Assembly: GCA_965230005.1 (NCBI GenBank)
Contig: OZ245934.1
Span: 3,782,001 to 3,846,000 of the forward strand
DNA length: 64,000 bases
Source: SZUA-309 sp965230005
Lineage (GTDB): Bacteria; Pseudomonadota; Gammaproteobacteria; Pseudomonadales; Azotimanducaceae
Reading direction: 5' to 3'
The notes beneath the pieces were generated by a model. The model was given only the letters and a program-made list of their open reading frames with translations, searched no databases and was not told the origin of the DNA. The translations under genes and the position numbers were made by a program. Shown here one piece after another: positions 1 to 7,811 of the stretch (within the stretch, counting starts at the first letter, position 1; the number at the start of each line of letters is the position of its first letter).

Positions 1-464
1 ATGGGCAGAAACACGACGATGCTGAACAGGTTGAAAAAGTCGTGCACCGTGGCGGCCTGGAAGGACTTCCTGAAGGTGCCTCTCTCGCTGATGCTGCCGA
101 GGCTGACGATGGTGTTGGTGATCGTCGTGCCCATGTTGGCGCCCATGATCATGGGCACAGCGACGCTCACGGGCACGCCGCCGGCAACCAGGCCGACGAT
201 CACTGAGGAGACGGTGCTCGAGGACTGCACGAGGGCCGTGGCGAGAATTCCGAGAATGACTCCGACGATGGGGTTGCTGGCGAAAGCGAAGATGCGCTCA
301 GCCCCGGCCGCACCCCCGGAGGCCAGCTTGAAGCCGTCGCCGATGAGTCCGACGCCCGCGAGGAGCACGTAAACGAGGAACAGGACGCCGAGCCAGACCA
401 GCAAGCCTGCCCCTTCCGATCCTTGATCCTCACTGCTGGCGCCGCTGCGGCTGTCAATGTCCAG
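1..464 (-). CDS. Na+/phosphate cotransporter family protein, N-terminal part
   Basis: Partial gene that runs off the left edge of the window. The translation has an acidic, hydrophilic N-terminus (about 20 residues), a first membrane helix (WLGVLFLVYVLLAGVGLIG), and then the family signature: ALVQSSSTVSSVIVGLVAGG followed by MIMGANMGTTITNT and a RAATVHDFFN-like segment (FQAATVHDFFNLFSIVVF). The QSSS and GANxGTT motifs are typical of NptA/PNaS-type sodium-dependent phosphate transporters of the inner membrane. No ATG, GTG or TTG lies between the in-frame upstream stop and the signature except a TTG at 404. A good ribosome binding site (AAGGAG, complement of 471-476) sits six bases before a CTG at 464, so CTG is the preferred start. 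Family assignment is firm, the start is not. Confidence 0.8.
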   Translation of the reverse strand, partial: MDIDSRSGASSEDQGSEGAGLLVWLGVLFLVYVLLAGVGLIGDGFKLASGGAAGAERIFAFASNPIVGVILGILATALVQSSSTVSSVIVGLVAGGVPVSVAVPMIMGANMGTTITNTIVSLGSISERGTFRKSFQAATVHDFFNLFSIVVFLP

Positions 465-643
465 GGGTTACTCCTTGTCGAGCACGTGGCATCTCGCGTG
501 AGAACGACGGATCCGCGCCTCGCCCCTGGCGGGCATTCTGGCCGGGCGACGGGACAAACCGTTCCAAAGTAGAGAGGTTCTGTGACGTTCCTGCTACAGC
601 CTGCGGTGAGTCGGATGACTGACATCCCGCCACGCCGTGCCGG

Positions 644-1354
644 TCAGGTGAGCGACCAGTCCGTGCCGATCAGGCGCAGCCCGAGGCTCTGTGCGACAGC
701 TTGTGAGGCTGAATTGTCCCAGGAGGTCGAGTAGAGCGGTTCGGCGCCGAGGTCGCGGACGGCCCTGGCCCAGGCAGCTACGACTGCTCGGGCCAGACCC
801 TGGCGCCTGGCATCGGGATGGGTCTCCACCCCGGCCTCATGGGCCCGGGCCGTGATCCGCACGCTGGCGCAGACGGCGAGCGCCTGTCCGTCCAGGAGGG
901 CAACCAGAAAAGGATGCCGGTGCGGTAGATCGGGTAGCCAATCCGGCATGGCGCTCAACAGATTGCCGTCCGAGAGCTGCAGTGCCCGAACCTCTGCACC
1001 GGGCGGCAACGGTGCGTGTGGAGCGTCAGGGAAAACCTCAGGGAAGCGAAAGACGGGACCGAAACGAAGGACCGGCGGTGGGCCTTCTGTTGCACCCGTG
1101 AGCAGCGCTCGTGCCTGCCGCGCCAGCAGCGGCTCAGCCCTGGGATCCCCAAGAGGTTCGGCCGCCACAAGTGCCTCGAGCGCCGCGGCAAGCTCCGTAT
1201 CCAGGTCGTGCCGCAGCCGCCAGCCCCTCCAGTTCTGTGACCGGGTGAGGTGAAAGCGGGGAGGCTCACCGGCGTCCCATTGATTGATCTCGTAGGATCG
1301 TCCATCGCGACTGGTGCGATAGAGGGCGTCGAGATGCGCCGCAATGGCCGTCAT
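644..1354 (-). CDS. GNAT-family N-acetyltransferase
   Basis: A 236-residue protein whose C-terminal half (about residues 120-236) carries a GNAT fold signature. The acetyl-CoA-binding motif A is visible as VETHPDARRQGLARAVVAAW, and a later WDNSASQAVAQSLGLRLIG segment matches the usual motif B ending. The N-terminal 110 residues are not a recognisable domain. These enzymes transfer an acetyl group from acetyl-CoA to an amine; the substrate cannot be read from sequence. It is divergent from nothing and stands alone between the transporter gene and tRNA-Leu, so context gives no hint. The start is the first ATG and is not strongly supported by a ribosome binding site. Confidence 0.75.
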   Translation of the reverse strand: MTAIAAHLDALYRTSRDGRSYEINQWDAGEPPRFHLTRSQNWRGWRLRHDLDTELAAALEALVAAEPLGDPRAEPLLARQARALLTGATEGPPPVLRFGPVFRFPEVFPDAPHAPLPPGAEVRALQLSDGNLLSAMPDWLPDLPHRHPFLVALLDGQALAVCASVRITARAHEAGVETHPDARRQGLARAVVAAWARAVRDLGAEPLYSTSWDNSASQAVAQSLGLRLIGTDWSLT

Positions 1355-1401
1355 GGCAGTAGGCGCTCAGAAGTGCGCGCAAGGCTTGGCTGGGGAGAGA
1401 A

Positions 1402-1488
1402 TGGTGCCGAGGAGAGGACTTGAACCTCCACGGGGTTACCCCCACTAGCACCTGAAGCTAGCGTGTCTACCAATTTCACCACCTCGGC
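1402..1488 (-). tRNA. tRNA-Leu(CAG)
   Basis: The minus strand folds as a class II tRNA with a long variable arm. The acceptor stem GCCGAGG pairs with CCTCGGC, followed by A and an encoded CCA. The anticodon stem CTAGC/GCTAG closes the loop TTCAGGT, which places CAG at the anticodon. The T arm contains GGTTCAAGTCC. The overall sequence is close to the known bacterial tRNA-Leu(CAG). It reads CUG codons. Confidence 0.95.
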
Positions 1489-1621
1489 ATGGGCAGTTCG
1501 CGGTGCCAGCGGGCACCTGCGACCGGCAGGGCGCGCAATTAAATAGAAGTCGACCTTTTCTGTCAAACTAGCGCCTCGACGCCTGCCGCCCACCCATCAT
1601 CTTGATTTTATTGGACGAACT

Positions 1622-3808
1622 TTGGACATAGATGCACAACGGCTCCTTGCCCACCTGCGAGAGAGCGGCGAACCCGCGGGCTGGCGGGACCTGGTGCTGG
1701 CGCTGGATGCGGTCACAAGTCCGGAGCGGCGTAAGCTCCGGAATGTGCTGAAGGGGCTTACCCGCAGCGGAGAGATCGAGCAGGATCATCGGGGCGCGTA
1801 CCACCTCGCCGGTCATCTCGGCGGGGGCGGTGCTTCGGAGCGCGGCCTCATCGAAGCAAGCGGCATGAGCCTCAGCTTCCGCGGCCTGCCTCTTGAACGC
1901 CAGCGCGGCACACTGCTCCGTCCCGGTGATCTGGTCAGCGCCCGTATCGTCGGCGAAGAAGTTCACGTGCTCGAAGTGCTCGAACGCTCGAAAGCGCCGG
2001 TGATCGGCGTGGTCCGGGCCAAGGGGCGTTACCCCTACGTGGAATCACTCAGCCCGGACTACCGGGGGCGTGTGTCGCTCATCGACCCTTCCGCCGCGGT
2101 CGACGGGGAAACGGTGGCCGTGGAGATCCTTGGCGAAGATCGGCGCTCCCTGACGGGGCGGATCAGCGAACACCTTGGGGGCGAAGGGGGTGTGGCGCAG
2201 GCGGTGATGACCACCCTCCGGGCCCACGGTGTGCCCATGGAATGGGCGCCGGATGTGAATGCGCAGCTCGATCGTCTGCCCGGTAAGGTGAACGCAGGCC
2301 GCCACGGGGATCGCAAGAACCTCATGGAGGTGCCCCTGGTGACCATCGATGGGGCCAGTGCCAGGGACTTCGACGATGCGGTTTATGCGGAACCCCGACG
2401 GGGTGGCTGGCGGCTGATCGTTGCCATTGCCGATGTGGCGCACTACGTGAAGCCGGGCTCGGCGCTTGATCAGAACGCCGCCGAACGCGGTAACTCGGTC
2501 TACCTTCCGGATCGGGTCGTTCCGATGCTGCCGGAGGTGCTGTCAAACGGACTCTGCTCCCTGAATCCGCGCGTGGCACGGCTGGCCATGGTCTGCGACA
2601 TGAAGGTCTCGAAGGCCGGTAAGGTGACCGGCTTCGAGATTTATGAAGCCGTTATCAGAAGCTGGCAGCGCCTCACCTACGAGCGGGTGCAGGAGTTTCT
2701 CGATGAAGGGGCCCTCGACGTGGAAGCCGAGGTACAGCACTCACTCCGGGAGCTGAAGAAGGTTTTCCTGGCCTTTCGCGCAGCCCGGGAAGAACGCGGT
2801 GCTCTGGACTTCGACGCCCATGAGGGCGTCCTCGAACTGGCCGACAACCACGTCCGGGCCATTCACCCCGTGCACCGCCTCGATGCGCACAAGCTCATCG
2901 AGGAAGCGATGATTGCCGCGAACGTCTGCGCGGCCCGTTTCGTTGAGAAAGGCTTCGGCAAGAAGCAGGGCATCTATCGGGTGCATGAGCCGCCGGCGCA
3001 GGAGAAGCTCGAGCAGCTGAAAACGACCTTTGCCCTTGCCGGTATCCGTCTCCCGGAAGGCACGCTCACGCCTCAGTCGCTCAAAGCCGCCGCCGATCAG
3101 CTGGTCGGGAAACCGGATCGCTGGCTCTATGAGCTTGCCGTGCTGCGCTCCTTCATGCAGGCGGTTTACACGCCGGAGAACAAGGGCCACTTCGGCCTCG
3201 GCCTCGAGCACTACATGCACTTCACCTCGCCGATCCGCCGCTATGCGGATCTGATCGTGCATCGGACCATCAAGGCGCTCCTCGCGGGAGACGAGCCGCC
3301 CTACGACTTCGAGACGCTGCTCATGACCGGCACTCATATCTCGAGCACGGAGCGGCGCGCGGAAGCCGTCGGCTGGGCCGTGGATGCGTGGTTGAAGTGC
3401 GACTACGTGTCGGCGCGAACTGGTGAAACGTTCGATGGCGTGGTCATGGGAGTCACGGACTTCGGCCTCTTTGTCGAGCTGACAGGTTTTTATGTGCAGG
3501 GGCTGCTGCATATCTCTGCCCTCGGGGGTGACTACTTCCACTATCAGCCCCAGAGCATGGCGCTGGTTGGCGAGAAATCCGGCCGTCGCTTCACCCTGGG
3601 TGATCGCCTGTCCGTGGTGCTCGTGGACGTGGTCGCGGAAGAAGGCAAACTCGATCTGGAGCTCGACCCAAGCCAACCGGCCGGCAGCAAAGGGCGCCGG
3701 GGGATCGGCGAGACGAAAGGTAAGGCGGGAGATCGGAAGCGGGAGCGCCGCAAAGGTGATCGGCGCAAGAGCGATCGTCGCGACGGCCCTCGGAAGCGCC
3801 GGCGTTGA
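1622..3808 (+). CDS. rnr: Ribonuclease R (VacB), 3'-5' exoribonuclease
   Basis: 728 residues, within the normal size of RNase R. Order of domains: an N-terminal helix-turn-helix-like region (residues 1-60), two cold-shock-like OB folds (about 68-200), the RNB catalytic domain (about 225-565) with the metal-binding run VTIDGASARDFDDAVY near residue 250, an S1 domain from about residue 600 (GETFDGVVMGVTDFGLFVEL), and a very basic K/R-rich tail after 695. RNase R degrades structured RNA and, with tmRNA, non-stop mRNA; ssrA is also in this window at 22.8 kb. The start is a TTG; an in-frame ATG is absent and no strong ribosome binding site is seen. rlmB overlaps the stop codon, as in many gammaproteobacteria. 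Confidence 0.95.
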   Translation: MDIDAQRLLAHLRESGEPAGWRDLVLALDAVTSPERRKLRNVLKGLTRSGEIEQDHRGAYHLAGHLGGGGASERGLIEASGMSLSFRGLPLERQRGTLLRPGDLVSARIVGEEVHVLEVLERSKAPVIGVVRAKGRYPYVESLSPDYRGRVSLIDPSAAVDGETVAVEILGEDRRSLTGRISEHLGGEGGVAQAVMTTLRAHGVPMEWAPDVNAQLDRLPGKVNAGRHGDRKNLMEVPLVTIDGASARDFDDAVYAEPRRGGWRLIVAIADVAHYVKPGSALDQNAAERGNSVYLPDRVVPMLPEVLSNGLCSLNPRVARLAMVCDMKVSKAGKVTGFEIYEAVIRSWQRLTYERVQEFLDEGALDVEAEVQHSLRELKKVFLAFRAAREERGALDFDAHEGVLELADNHVRAIHPVHRLDAHKLIEEAMIAANVCAARFVEKGFGKKQGIYRVHEPPAQEKLEQLKTTFALAGIRLPEGTLTPQSLKAAADQLVGKPDRWLYELAVLRSFMQAVYTPENKGHFGLGLEHYMHFTSPIRRYADLIVHRTIKALLAGDEPPYDFETLLMTGTHISSTERRAEAVGWAVDAWLKCDYVSARTGETFDGVVMGVTDFGLFVELTGFYVQGLLHISALGGDYFHYQPQSMALVGEKSGRRFTLGDRLSVVLVDVVAEEGKLDLELDPSQPAGSKGRRGIGETKGKAGDRKRERRKGDRRKSDRRDGPRKRRR

Positions 3809-4533
3809 GCGAGATCTTCGGCATCCATGCGGTCGCGGCGGCGCTGGAGCGTCATCCGGAACGAATCCGGGTGCTGCACGTGCAGAGAGGGCGCGATCCT
3901 CGCAAGCAGGCACTCGTCGAGCAGGCCCGGGCGGCTTCGGTTCGGGTGGAGTTCGTGGATCGCGCCTGGCTGGAGCGTCGGGTGGATGGCGCCCACCAGG
4001 GCGTGCTGGCCGTTGTGCAGGCCCGAGGTCTTGCCAGCGAGAAAGACCTGGAAGCCCGGTGGGACAACCTCGGTCAACCGCGACTGATCCTCGTTCTCGA
4101 TGGTGTCCTCGATCCGAGGAACCTGGGCGCCTGCCTGCGCAGCGCCGGTGCTGCCGGTGTTGACGCCGTGCTGTTACCCAGACGCAACAGCGCGCCCCTC
4201 AATGCGGCAGCGCTGAAGACGGCGGCGGGTGTCGCGGAGGGGCTCTTTATCGTTGCCGTGGCCAATCTGGCCCGGCGCCTGAAGTGGTTGCAGGACCAGG
4301 GCGCCTGGATCGTGGGCGCTGCCGGAGAGGCCGAGGCGCCCTTCTTTCAGGCTGACCTCAAAGCCGACACGGCGCTGGTGCTTGGTGGTGAGGAGAAAGG
4401 CCTGCGACGGCTGACGCGCGAACACTGTGATGCGCTGGTGAGGATTCCCATGGCCGCGGGCGTGGAGAGCCTCAACGTGTCCGTCGCCACTGGCATTCTG
4501 CTTTTTGAGGCGGTACGCCAGCGCAGCCTTTGA
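3805..4533 (+). CDS. rlmB: 23S rRNA (guanosine-2251-2'-O)-methyltransferase
   Basis: 242 residues of the SpoU/TrmH (SPOUT) family. An N-terminal substrate-binding domain (residues 1-75) is followed by the knotted catalytic domain with its three motifs: NLGACLRSAGAAGVDAVLLP (about 108-128), LVLGGEEKGLRRL (about 190) and IPMAAGVESLNVSVATGILL near the C-terminus. It uses S-adenosylmethionine to methylate the ribose of G2251 in the ribosomal P loop. The start is TTG, overlapping the rnr stop by four bases (TTGA), which indicates translational coupling. The rnr-rlmB pair is a conserved arrangement. Confidence 0.95.
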   Translation: MSEIFGIHAVAAALERHPERIRVLHVQRGRDPRKQALVEQARAASVRVEFVDRAWLERRVDGAHQGVLAVVQARGLASEKDLEARWDNLGQPRLILVLDGVLDPRNLGACLRSAGAAGVDAVLLPRRNSAPLNAAALKTAAGVAEGLFIVAVANLARRLKWLQDQGAWIVGAAGEAEAPFFQADLKADTALVLGGEEKGLRRLTREHCDALVRIPMAAGVESLNVSVATGILLFEAVRQRSL

Positions 4534-4556
4534 GCTGCGCCAACGTCCGAGAGGCC

Positions 4557-4588
4557 CGGCGGCGGACGGAAGTCGAATTCCGCCGCCG
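4557..4588. terminator. Strong hairpin between convergent genes
   Basis: A perfect 10-bp inverted repeat, CGGCGGCGGA and TCCGCCGCCG, with a 12-base loop lies between rlmB (plus) and the lipoprotein gene (minus). There is no clear T tract on either side. Its position between convergent genes suggests a transcription end or insulator for both strands; this is inference. Confidence 0.5.
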
Positions 4589-4607
4589 CGTGCTCAGCGG
4601 CTGACCG

Positions 4608-6206
4608 CTAGGGCTGCACCTCTCCCGGCTCCTGCAACACGATGATGTCGGCGTCGAAGCAGCCCGTGGTGCTGTTGTCGTCGCCAAACACATTCGCGTT
4701 GAGGCCGGGCTTCACGGCATCTGCACGGACTTCGTCGATGTCGAAGCCGTCGTCTTCTTCCGTGACCAGGAAGTAGCGCGCTTTATCCGTTGGTGCCACG
4801 CAACGGTCGCCCGGCGGATCCGCGGACTCCGAGAAGAGCGTGAAGACGCCGTCGTCGCGGACTTCCACGATTTCACCGGAGAGCTCGTCAGAGGGCGCTT
4901 CCTCGATCTTCAGGAGGATGATTGCGGCGCGCAGCACGTCCGGATCATCGGTGCGGATGATGCCTGCAACCTCACCGACCACGCCCGGCTGGATGTCGCT
5001 GGCGTCCAGCTCCGTGAGCGATTTGGCATCGAGGATGCGGGTGCCGTTGGCGACCAGGACCGTCACCGATTCTTCGTCGAAGTCCTGACCCGGAAGCACC
5101 TCGAACTCGAAGAGGCTGCGGTCGTCGACGGCGGTGAGCACCGTGCCATCGAGGGAGACGAGTGCGTCGGCAGGGCCCTGCTGGATCACGAGTGCGTCGA
5201 TCTGCACCATGCGAACCGTGTCATCGCCGTCGGAGTCGCTATCGGAATCCGAGTCACCGTCCGTGTCGGAATCGCTGTCCGAGTCTGTGTCCGAGTCTGT
5301 GTCCGAATCTGAGTCTGTGTCCGAATCTGAGTCTGAGTCTGAGTCCGAATCGCTGTCTGAGTCGGCGTCATCGGGGTCATCGACGATGACCGCCAGACCG
5401 AACACCGTCACCTCGTCTTCGGTCATGAGATCCTGGAAGTCGATTTCCTCGCCGTCGGCGTTGAAGATTCGTGTCTCCCCGAAAGCGTTGACGATCACGC
5501 AGCCGTTCGTATCGGTCGTCAGTTGCGTCTCGAGATCGCAGAGCTCGAAGAAGAAGCGATCGTAGGCGATGTTGCCGATGGTGCCAGACACCTTCACGAG
5601 CCCTTCGTCCACCCGGCGCTCTTCGATGTCGACGAACACCACGGGGCGGAATTTGTAACGGCCGCTACCCGTGCCGACGACTTTGATGGACTTGCGTGCA
5701 TCGATGTCGATCTGAATGAGGATCGCCGTCCCGGCATCTACCCGGAAGCTGCCCCGCGGATTGAGATCGATCTTGCCACTCGGGAGATCGGCGGGCTCAG
5801 CAATCTCATTGCCATCGTCATCGAGGCAGTAGAGGGTGATGCTTTCGACCGAGAGCCTGATCTTCTCGTATTCGCCCGCCGGCACGTTGTCGGAGATGGC
5901 GAGCATGTCGGAGTAGTTTTCCAGGGTGAGCAGGTCGAACTCGCGGTCCCCTTCGAAGACGGTGACTCGTCCGTCGTCGCCGAGCAGTTCGATTTTCGTA
6001 ATGCGCAGGATGATGCGGGTGAAGTCGAGGGTCGGAGCATCCTTGAGCAGGATGCCGACAACGCCGGTGGTATCGGTTGGCGCGGGTGCACCTGCGGCGA
6101 CGAAACCACCACCGCTGTTGCTGCCACCGCCGCCGCCGCCACAGCTCGCGAGTAACGACACAGCAATGACTGCGAGGGTCGTTCGCAGAGAAATCGGAAA
6201 ACGCAT
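4608..6206 (-). CDS. DUF4382/DUF5666-type lipoprotein with a Ser-Asp repeat linker
   Basis: 532 residues. The N-terminus is a lipoprotein signal peptide with lipobox LLASC followed by a poly-Gly run, so it is probably anchored in the envelope. Residues about 45-190 (GVVGILLKDAPTLDFTRIIL and onward) look like a DUF4382 domain; the later segments on each side of the linker resemble DUF5666-type small beta domains. Between them, around residues 275-330, is a nearly pure Ser-Asp/Thr-Asp run that is very acidic. It ends in a second DUF5666-like part. Function unknown; secreted SD-repeat linkers elsewhere act as flexible or calcium-binding spacers. It stands alone between rlmB and rpsF. Confidence 0.75.
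   Translation of the reverse strand: MRFPISLRTTLAVIAVSLLASCGGGGGGSNSGGGFVAAGAPAPTDTTGVVGILLKDAPTLDFTRIILRITKIELLGDDGRVTVFEGDREFDLLTLENYSDMLAISDNVPAGEYEKIRLSVESITLYCLDDDGNEIAEPADLPSGKIDLNPRGSFRVDAGTAILIQIDIDARKSIKVVGTGSGRYKFRPVVFVDIEERRVDEGLVKVSGTIGNIAYDRFFFELCDLETQLTTDTNGCVIVNAFGETRIFNADGEEIDFQDLMTEDEVTVFGLAVIVDDPDDADSDSDSDSDSDSDSDTDSDSDTDSDTDSDSDSDTDGDSDSDSDSDGDDTVRMVQIDALVIQQGPADALVSLDGTVLTAVDDRSLFEFEVLPGQDFDEESVTVLVANGTRILDAKSLTELDASDIQPGVVGEVAGIIRTDDPDVLRAAIILLKIEEAPSDELSGEIVEVRDDGVFTLFSESADPPGDRCVAPTDKARYFLVTEEDDGFDIDEVRADAVKPGLNANVFGDDNSTTGCFDADIIVLQEPGEVQP
5227..5370 (-). repeat. Degenerate hexanucleotide repeat coding for Ser-Asp
   Basis: On the plus strand this stretch is a string of GAGTCN, GAATCN and GTGTCC-like hexamers; on the minus strand it encodes alternating Ser/Thr-Asp and a few Gly-Asp pairs in the lipoprotein. 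Copies are not identical at the third codon positions, so it is older than a fresh microsatellite, but clusters of identical GAGTCT units suggest ongoing slippage. Confidence 0.85.
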
Positions 6207-6389
6207 GATTAGATTCCTTTTACCCGAGGCGGTCCGCCTGGGGGCTTTTACCTGCTGAAGATCCTATTCAGTCAAGTATATTTCTTTTATGCTCATAAGG
6301 AGGCCGTTCCGAGACCTCCGTCACGGCGAAATGGTAACAAATTCCCATTTTGTCGGCAGCATTAGGTTCGGCGACCGTTCACGCTCTGG

Positions 6390-6418
6390 TTGCATCCCGC
6401 ATCCCCGGTCCCTAGAAT
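6390..6418 (+). promoter_or_regulatory. Predicted sigma-70 promoter for rpsF operon
   Basis: TTGCAT at 6390-6395 and TAGAAT at 6413-6418 are separated by 17 bases, a good match to the sigma-70 consensus, and lie about 135 bases before the rpsF start in an otherwise gene-free 350-base stretch. The rest of that stretch holds the hairpin described next and nothing else I can identify. Confidence 0.65.
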
Positions 6419-6426
6419 TCCGCTCC

Positions 6427-6451
6427 CCTGAAAACGGTGTGCCGTTTCAGG
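6427..6451 (+). promoter_or_regulatory. Hairpin in the rpsF leader, candidate S6:S18 autoregulatory element
   Basis: CCTGAAAACGG pairs with CCGTTTCAGG (one bulged A) around a TGTG loop, just downstream of the predicted promoter. Many bacteria have an S6:S18-binding leader before rpsF that includes a bulged CCG. This hairpin contains CCG in the right-hand arm but paired, so the match to that family is only suggestive. A role in autoregulation is inference from its position. Confidence 0.3.
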
Positions 6452-6554
6452 TCCTTGCTTCACGTCACCCTCCCCGGGTCGGCGGAGGCTGAAACCCAAA
6501 AGGAGCCAGGTGGCCGCAAATCCGGTAGCCACCGCCCTGCACAGGAGCATTGCA

Positions 6555-7010
6555 ATGCGACATTACGAAGTCGTGTTTCTCGTGCACCCCGATCAGAGCG
6601 ATCAGGTGCCAGGCATGGTCGAGCGCTATAAGAGCCTCATCGAAAAAGGTAACGGGGCCGTGCATCGCCTCGAGGACTGGGGGCGGCGGCAGCTGGCCTT
6701 CCCGATCTCGAAGATCCACAAAGCCCACTACATCATGATGAACATCGAAGTGGACGGTGACGTGCTCGCTGAGCTCGAAAGCGCCTTCCGTTTCAACGAT
6801 GCGGTGATCCGTAACATGATCATCCGTCGCAAGGCTGCCGTGACCGGCAACTCCAAGATCTACGAGGAGGAGCTGCGCGAGCAGGAGAAAGAGAAGGAGC
6901 GCGAGCAGCGCCGCGAGCAGGAATACGCGGAGCGTCGTGCTCAGGCCGCGCGCGCCAGCGAAGATTCGAACGCCGAATCCGAAGCCACCAGTGAAGAAGG
7001 AGCGTCCTGA
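6555..7010 (+). CDS. rpsF: 30S ribosomal protein S6
   Basis: Start chosen at ATG 6555 (MRHYEVVFLVHPDQSDQV), which has a CAGGAG ribosome binding site seven bases upstream; an upstream in-frame start at 6510 would add 15 residues with no family support. The 151-residue product has the S6 fold in residues 1-95, then an E/R/Q-rich coiled tail (EEELREQEKEKEREQRREQE) and an acidic end, longer than E. coli S6. S6 binds S18 on the 30S platform. First gene of rpsF-rpsR-rplI; the stop overlaps the rpsR start by one base. Confidence 0.95.
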   Translation: MRHYEVVFLVHPDQSDQVPGMVERYKSLIEKGNGAVHRLEDWGRRQLAFPISKIHKAHYIMMNIEVDGDVLAELESAFRFNDAVIRNMIIRRKAAVTGNSKIYEEELREQEKEKEREQRREQEYAERRAQAARASEDSNAESEATSEEGAS

Positions 7011-7234
7011 TGCGTCGTGGATTTTCCCGGAAGAAGTTCAATCGGCTCGGCGAAGAAGGTCAGGAGATCGACTACAAGAATCTCGATCTGCTGAAGCAAT
7101 ACGTCACCGAGACCGGCAAGATCGTACCGAGCCGCATCACCGGCGCCACGGCCAGCCAGCAGCGTCAGCTTGCGGCGGAAGTGAAGCGCGCCAGGTATCT
7201 GGCTCTGCTGCCCTATACCGACCAGCACAAGTAA
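7010..7234 (+). CDS. rpsR: 30S ribosomal protein S18
   Basis: 74 residues, the usual size. Contains the family core IDYKNLDLLKQYVTETGKIVPSRITG followed by the basic segment QQRQLAAEVKRARYLALLPY. (The core is split here only for length.) S18 pairs with S6 on the 30S subunit platform. Start ATG overlaps the rpsF stop as TGATG, indicating coupled translation, and rplI starts ten bases after the stop. Confidence 0.96.
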   Translation: MRRGFSRKKFNRLGEEGQEIDYKNLDLLKQYVTETGKIVPSRITGATASQQRQLAAEVKRARYLALLPYTDQHK

Positions 7235-7243
7235 GGGGTCGTC

Positions 7244-7690
7244 ATGAACGTCATTCTGCTCGAGCGTCTGTCTAACCTTGGCGACATCGGTGACGAGGTC
7301 GCCGTCAAGGCAGGTTTTGCTCGCAACTATCTCATTCCGAAAGGCAAGGCGGTCCGTGCTACCACGGAGAACCGCGCTGTGTTCGAGGAACGTCGTGCTG
7401 AACTCGAAGCCGCTGCCGCGGAACAGCTGTCCGGTGCCGAAGCGCGTGCAGCGAAACTCGAAGGCCTGGCGCTGACGATCGTCGTCAAAGCCGGGGAAGA
7501 AGGTAAGCTCTACGGTTCCGTCGGCACCCAGGACATCGCCGACAAGATCACCGAGGAAGCCATCGAAGTCACCAAGGCTGAAGTACGCATGCCGGAAGGT
7601 GTGATCCGCTCCACCGGTGACTACGAAATCGACGTGCAGCTGCACTCGGACGTCACCGTTTCTATCGCGGTTTCCGTCGTACCGGAGTAA
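7244..7690 (+). CDS. rplI: 50S ribosomal protein L9
   Basis: 148 residues, standard length. N-terminal rRNA-binding domain begins MNVILLERLSNLGDIGDEV and contains AVKAGFARNYLIPKGKAV; a long central helix (residues about 50-75, E/A-rich) links to the C-terminal domain (KLYGSVGTQDIADKI). Last gene of the ribosomal protein operon; GGGGTCGTC precedes the ATG. Confidence 0.96.
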   Translation: MNVILLERLSNLGDIGDEVAVKAGFARNYLIPKGKAVRATTENRAVFEERRAELEAAAAEQLSGAEARAAKLEGLALTIVVKAGEEGKLYGSVGTQDIADKITEEAIEVTKAEVRMPEGVIRSTGDYEIDVQLHSDVTVSIAVSVVPE

Positions 7691-7811
7691 CCGCTCACCT
7701 GTCGGCCTGTGCCGGCAGGCACCCACTCAAGATTTCTGATTTTCCGCTTGCAAAGGCTGGCGGAAAGTCAGAGTCTGACTCCCCCGCGCTCAACGACTCA
7801 CAACGATAGCG
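7691..7811. other. Intergenic stretch with two hairpins between rplI and dnaB
   Basis: Two possible stems are visible: TTTCCGC with GCGGAAA at about 7740-7766, and the palindrome AGTCAGAGTCTGACT directly after it. Neither is followed by a T tract, so they are more likely mRNA processing or weak attenuation structures than a terminator. dnaB may still be co-transcribed with the ribosomal genes. Confidence 0.35.

Noticed and set aside
2741..3913. 390-codon open frame opposite rnr
   Set aside because: Antisense shadow of RNase R and RlmB; no domain pattern or ribosome binding site.
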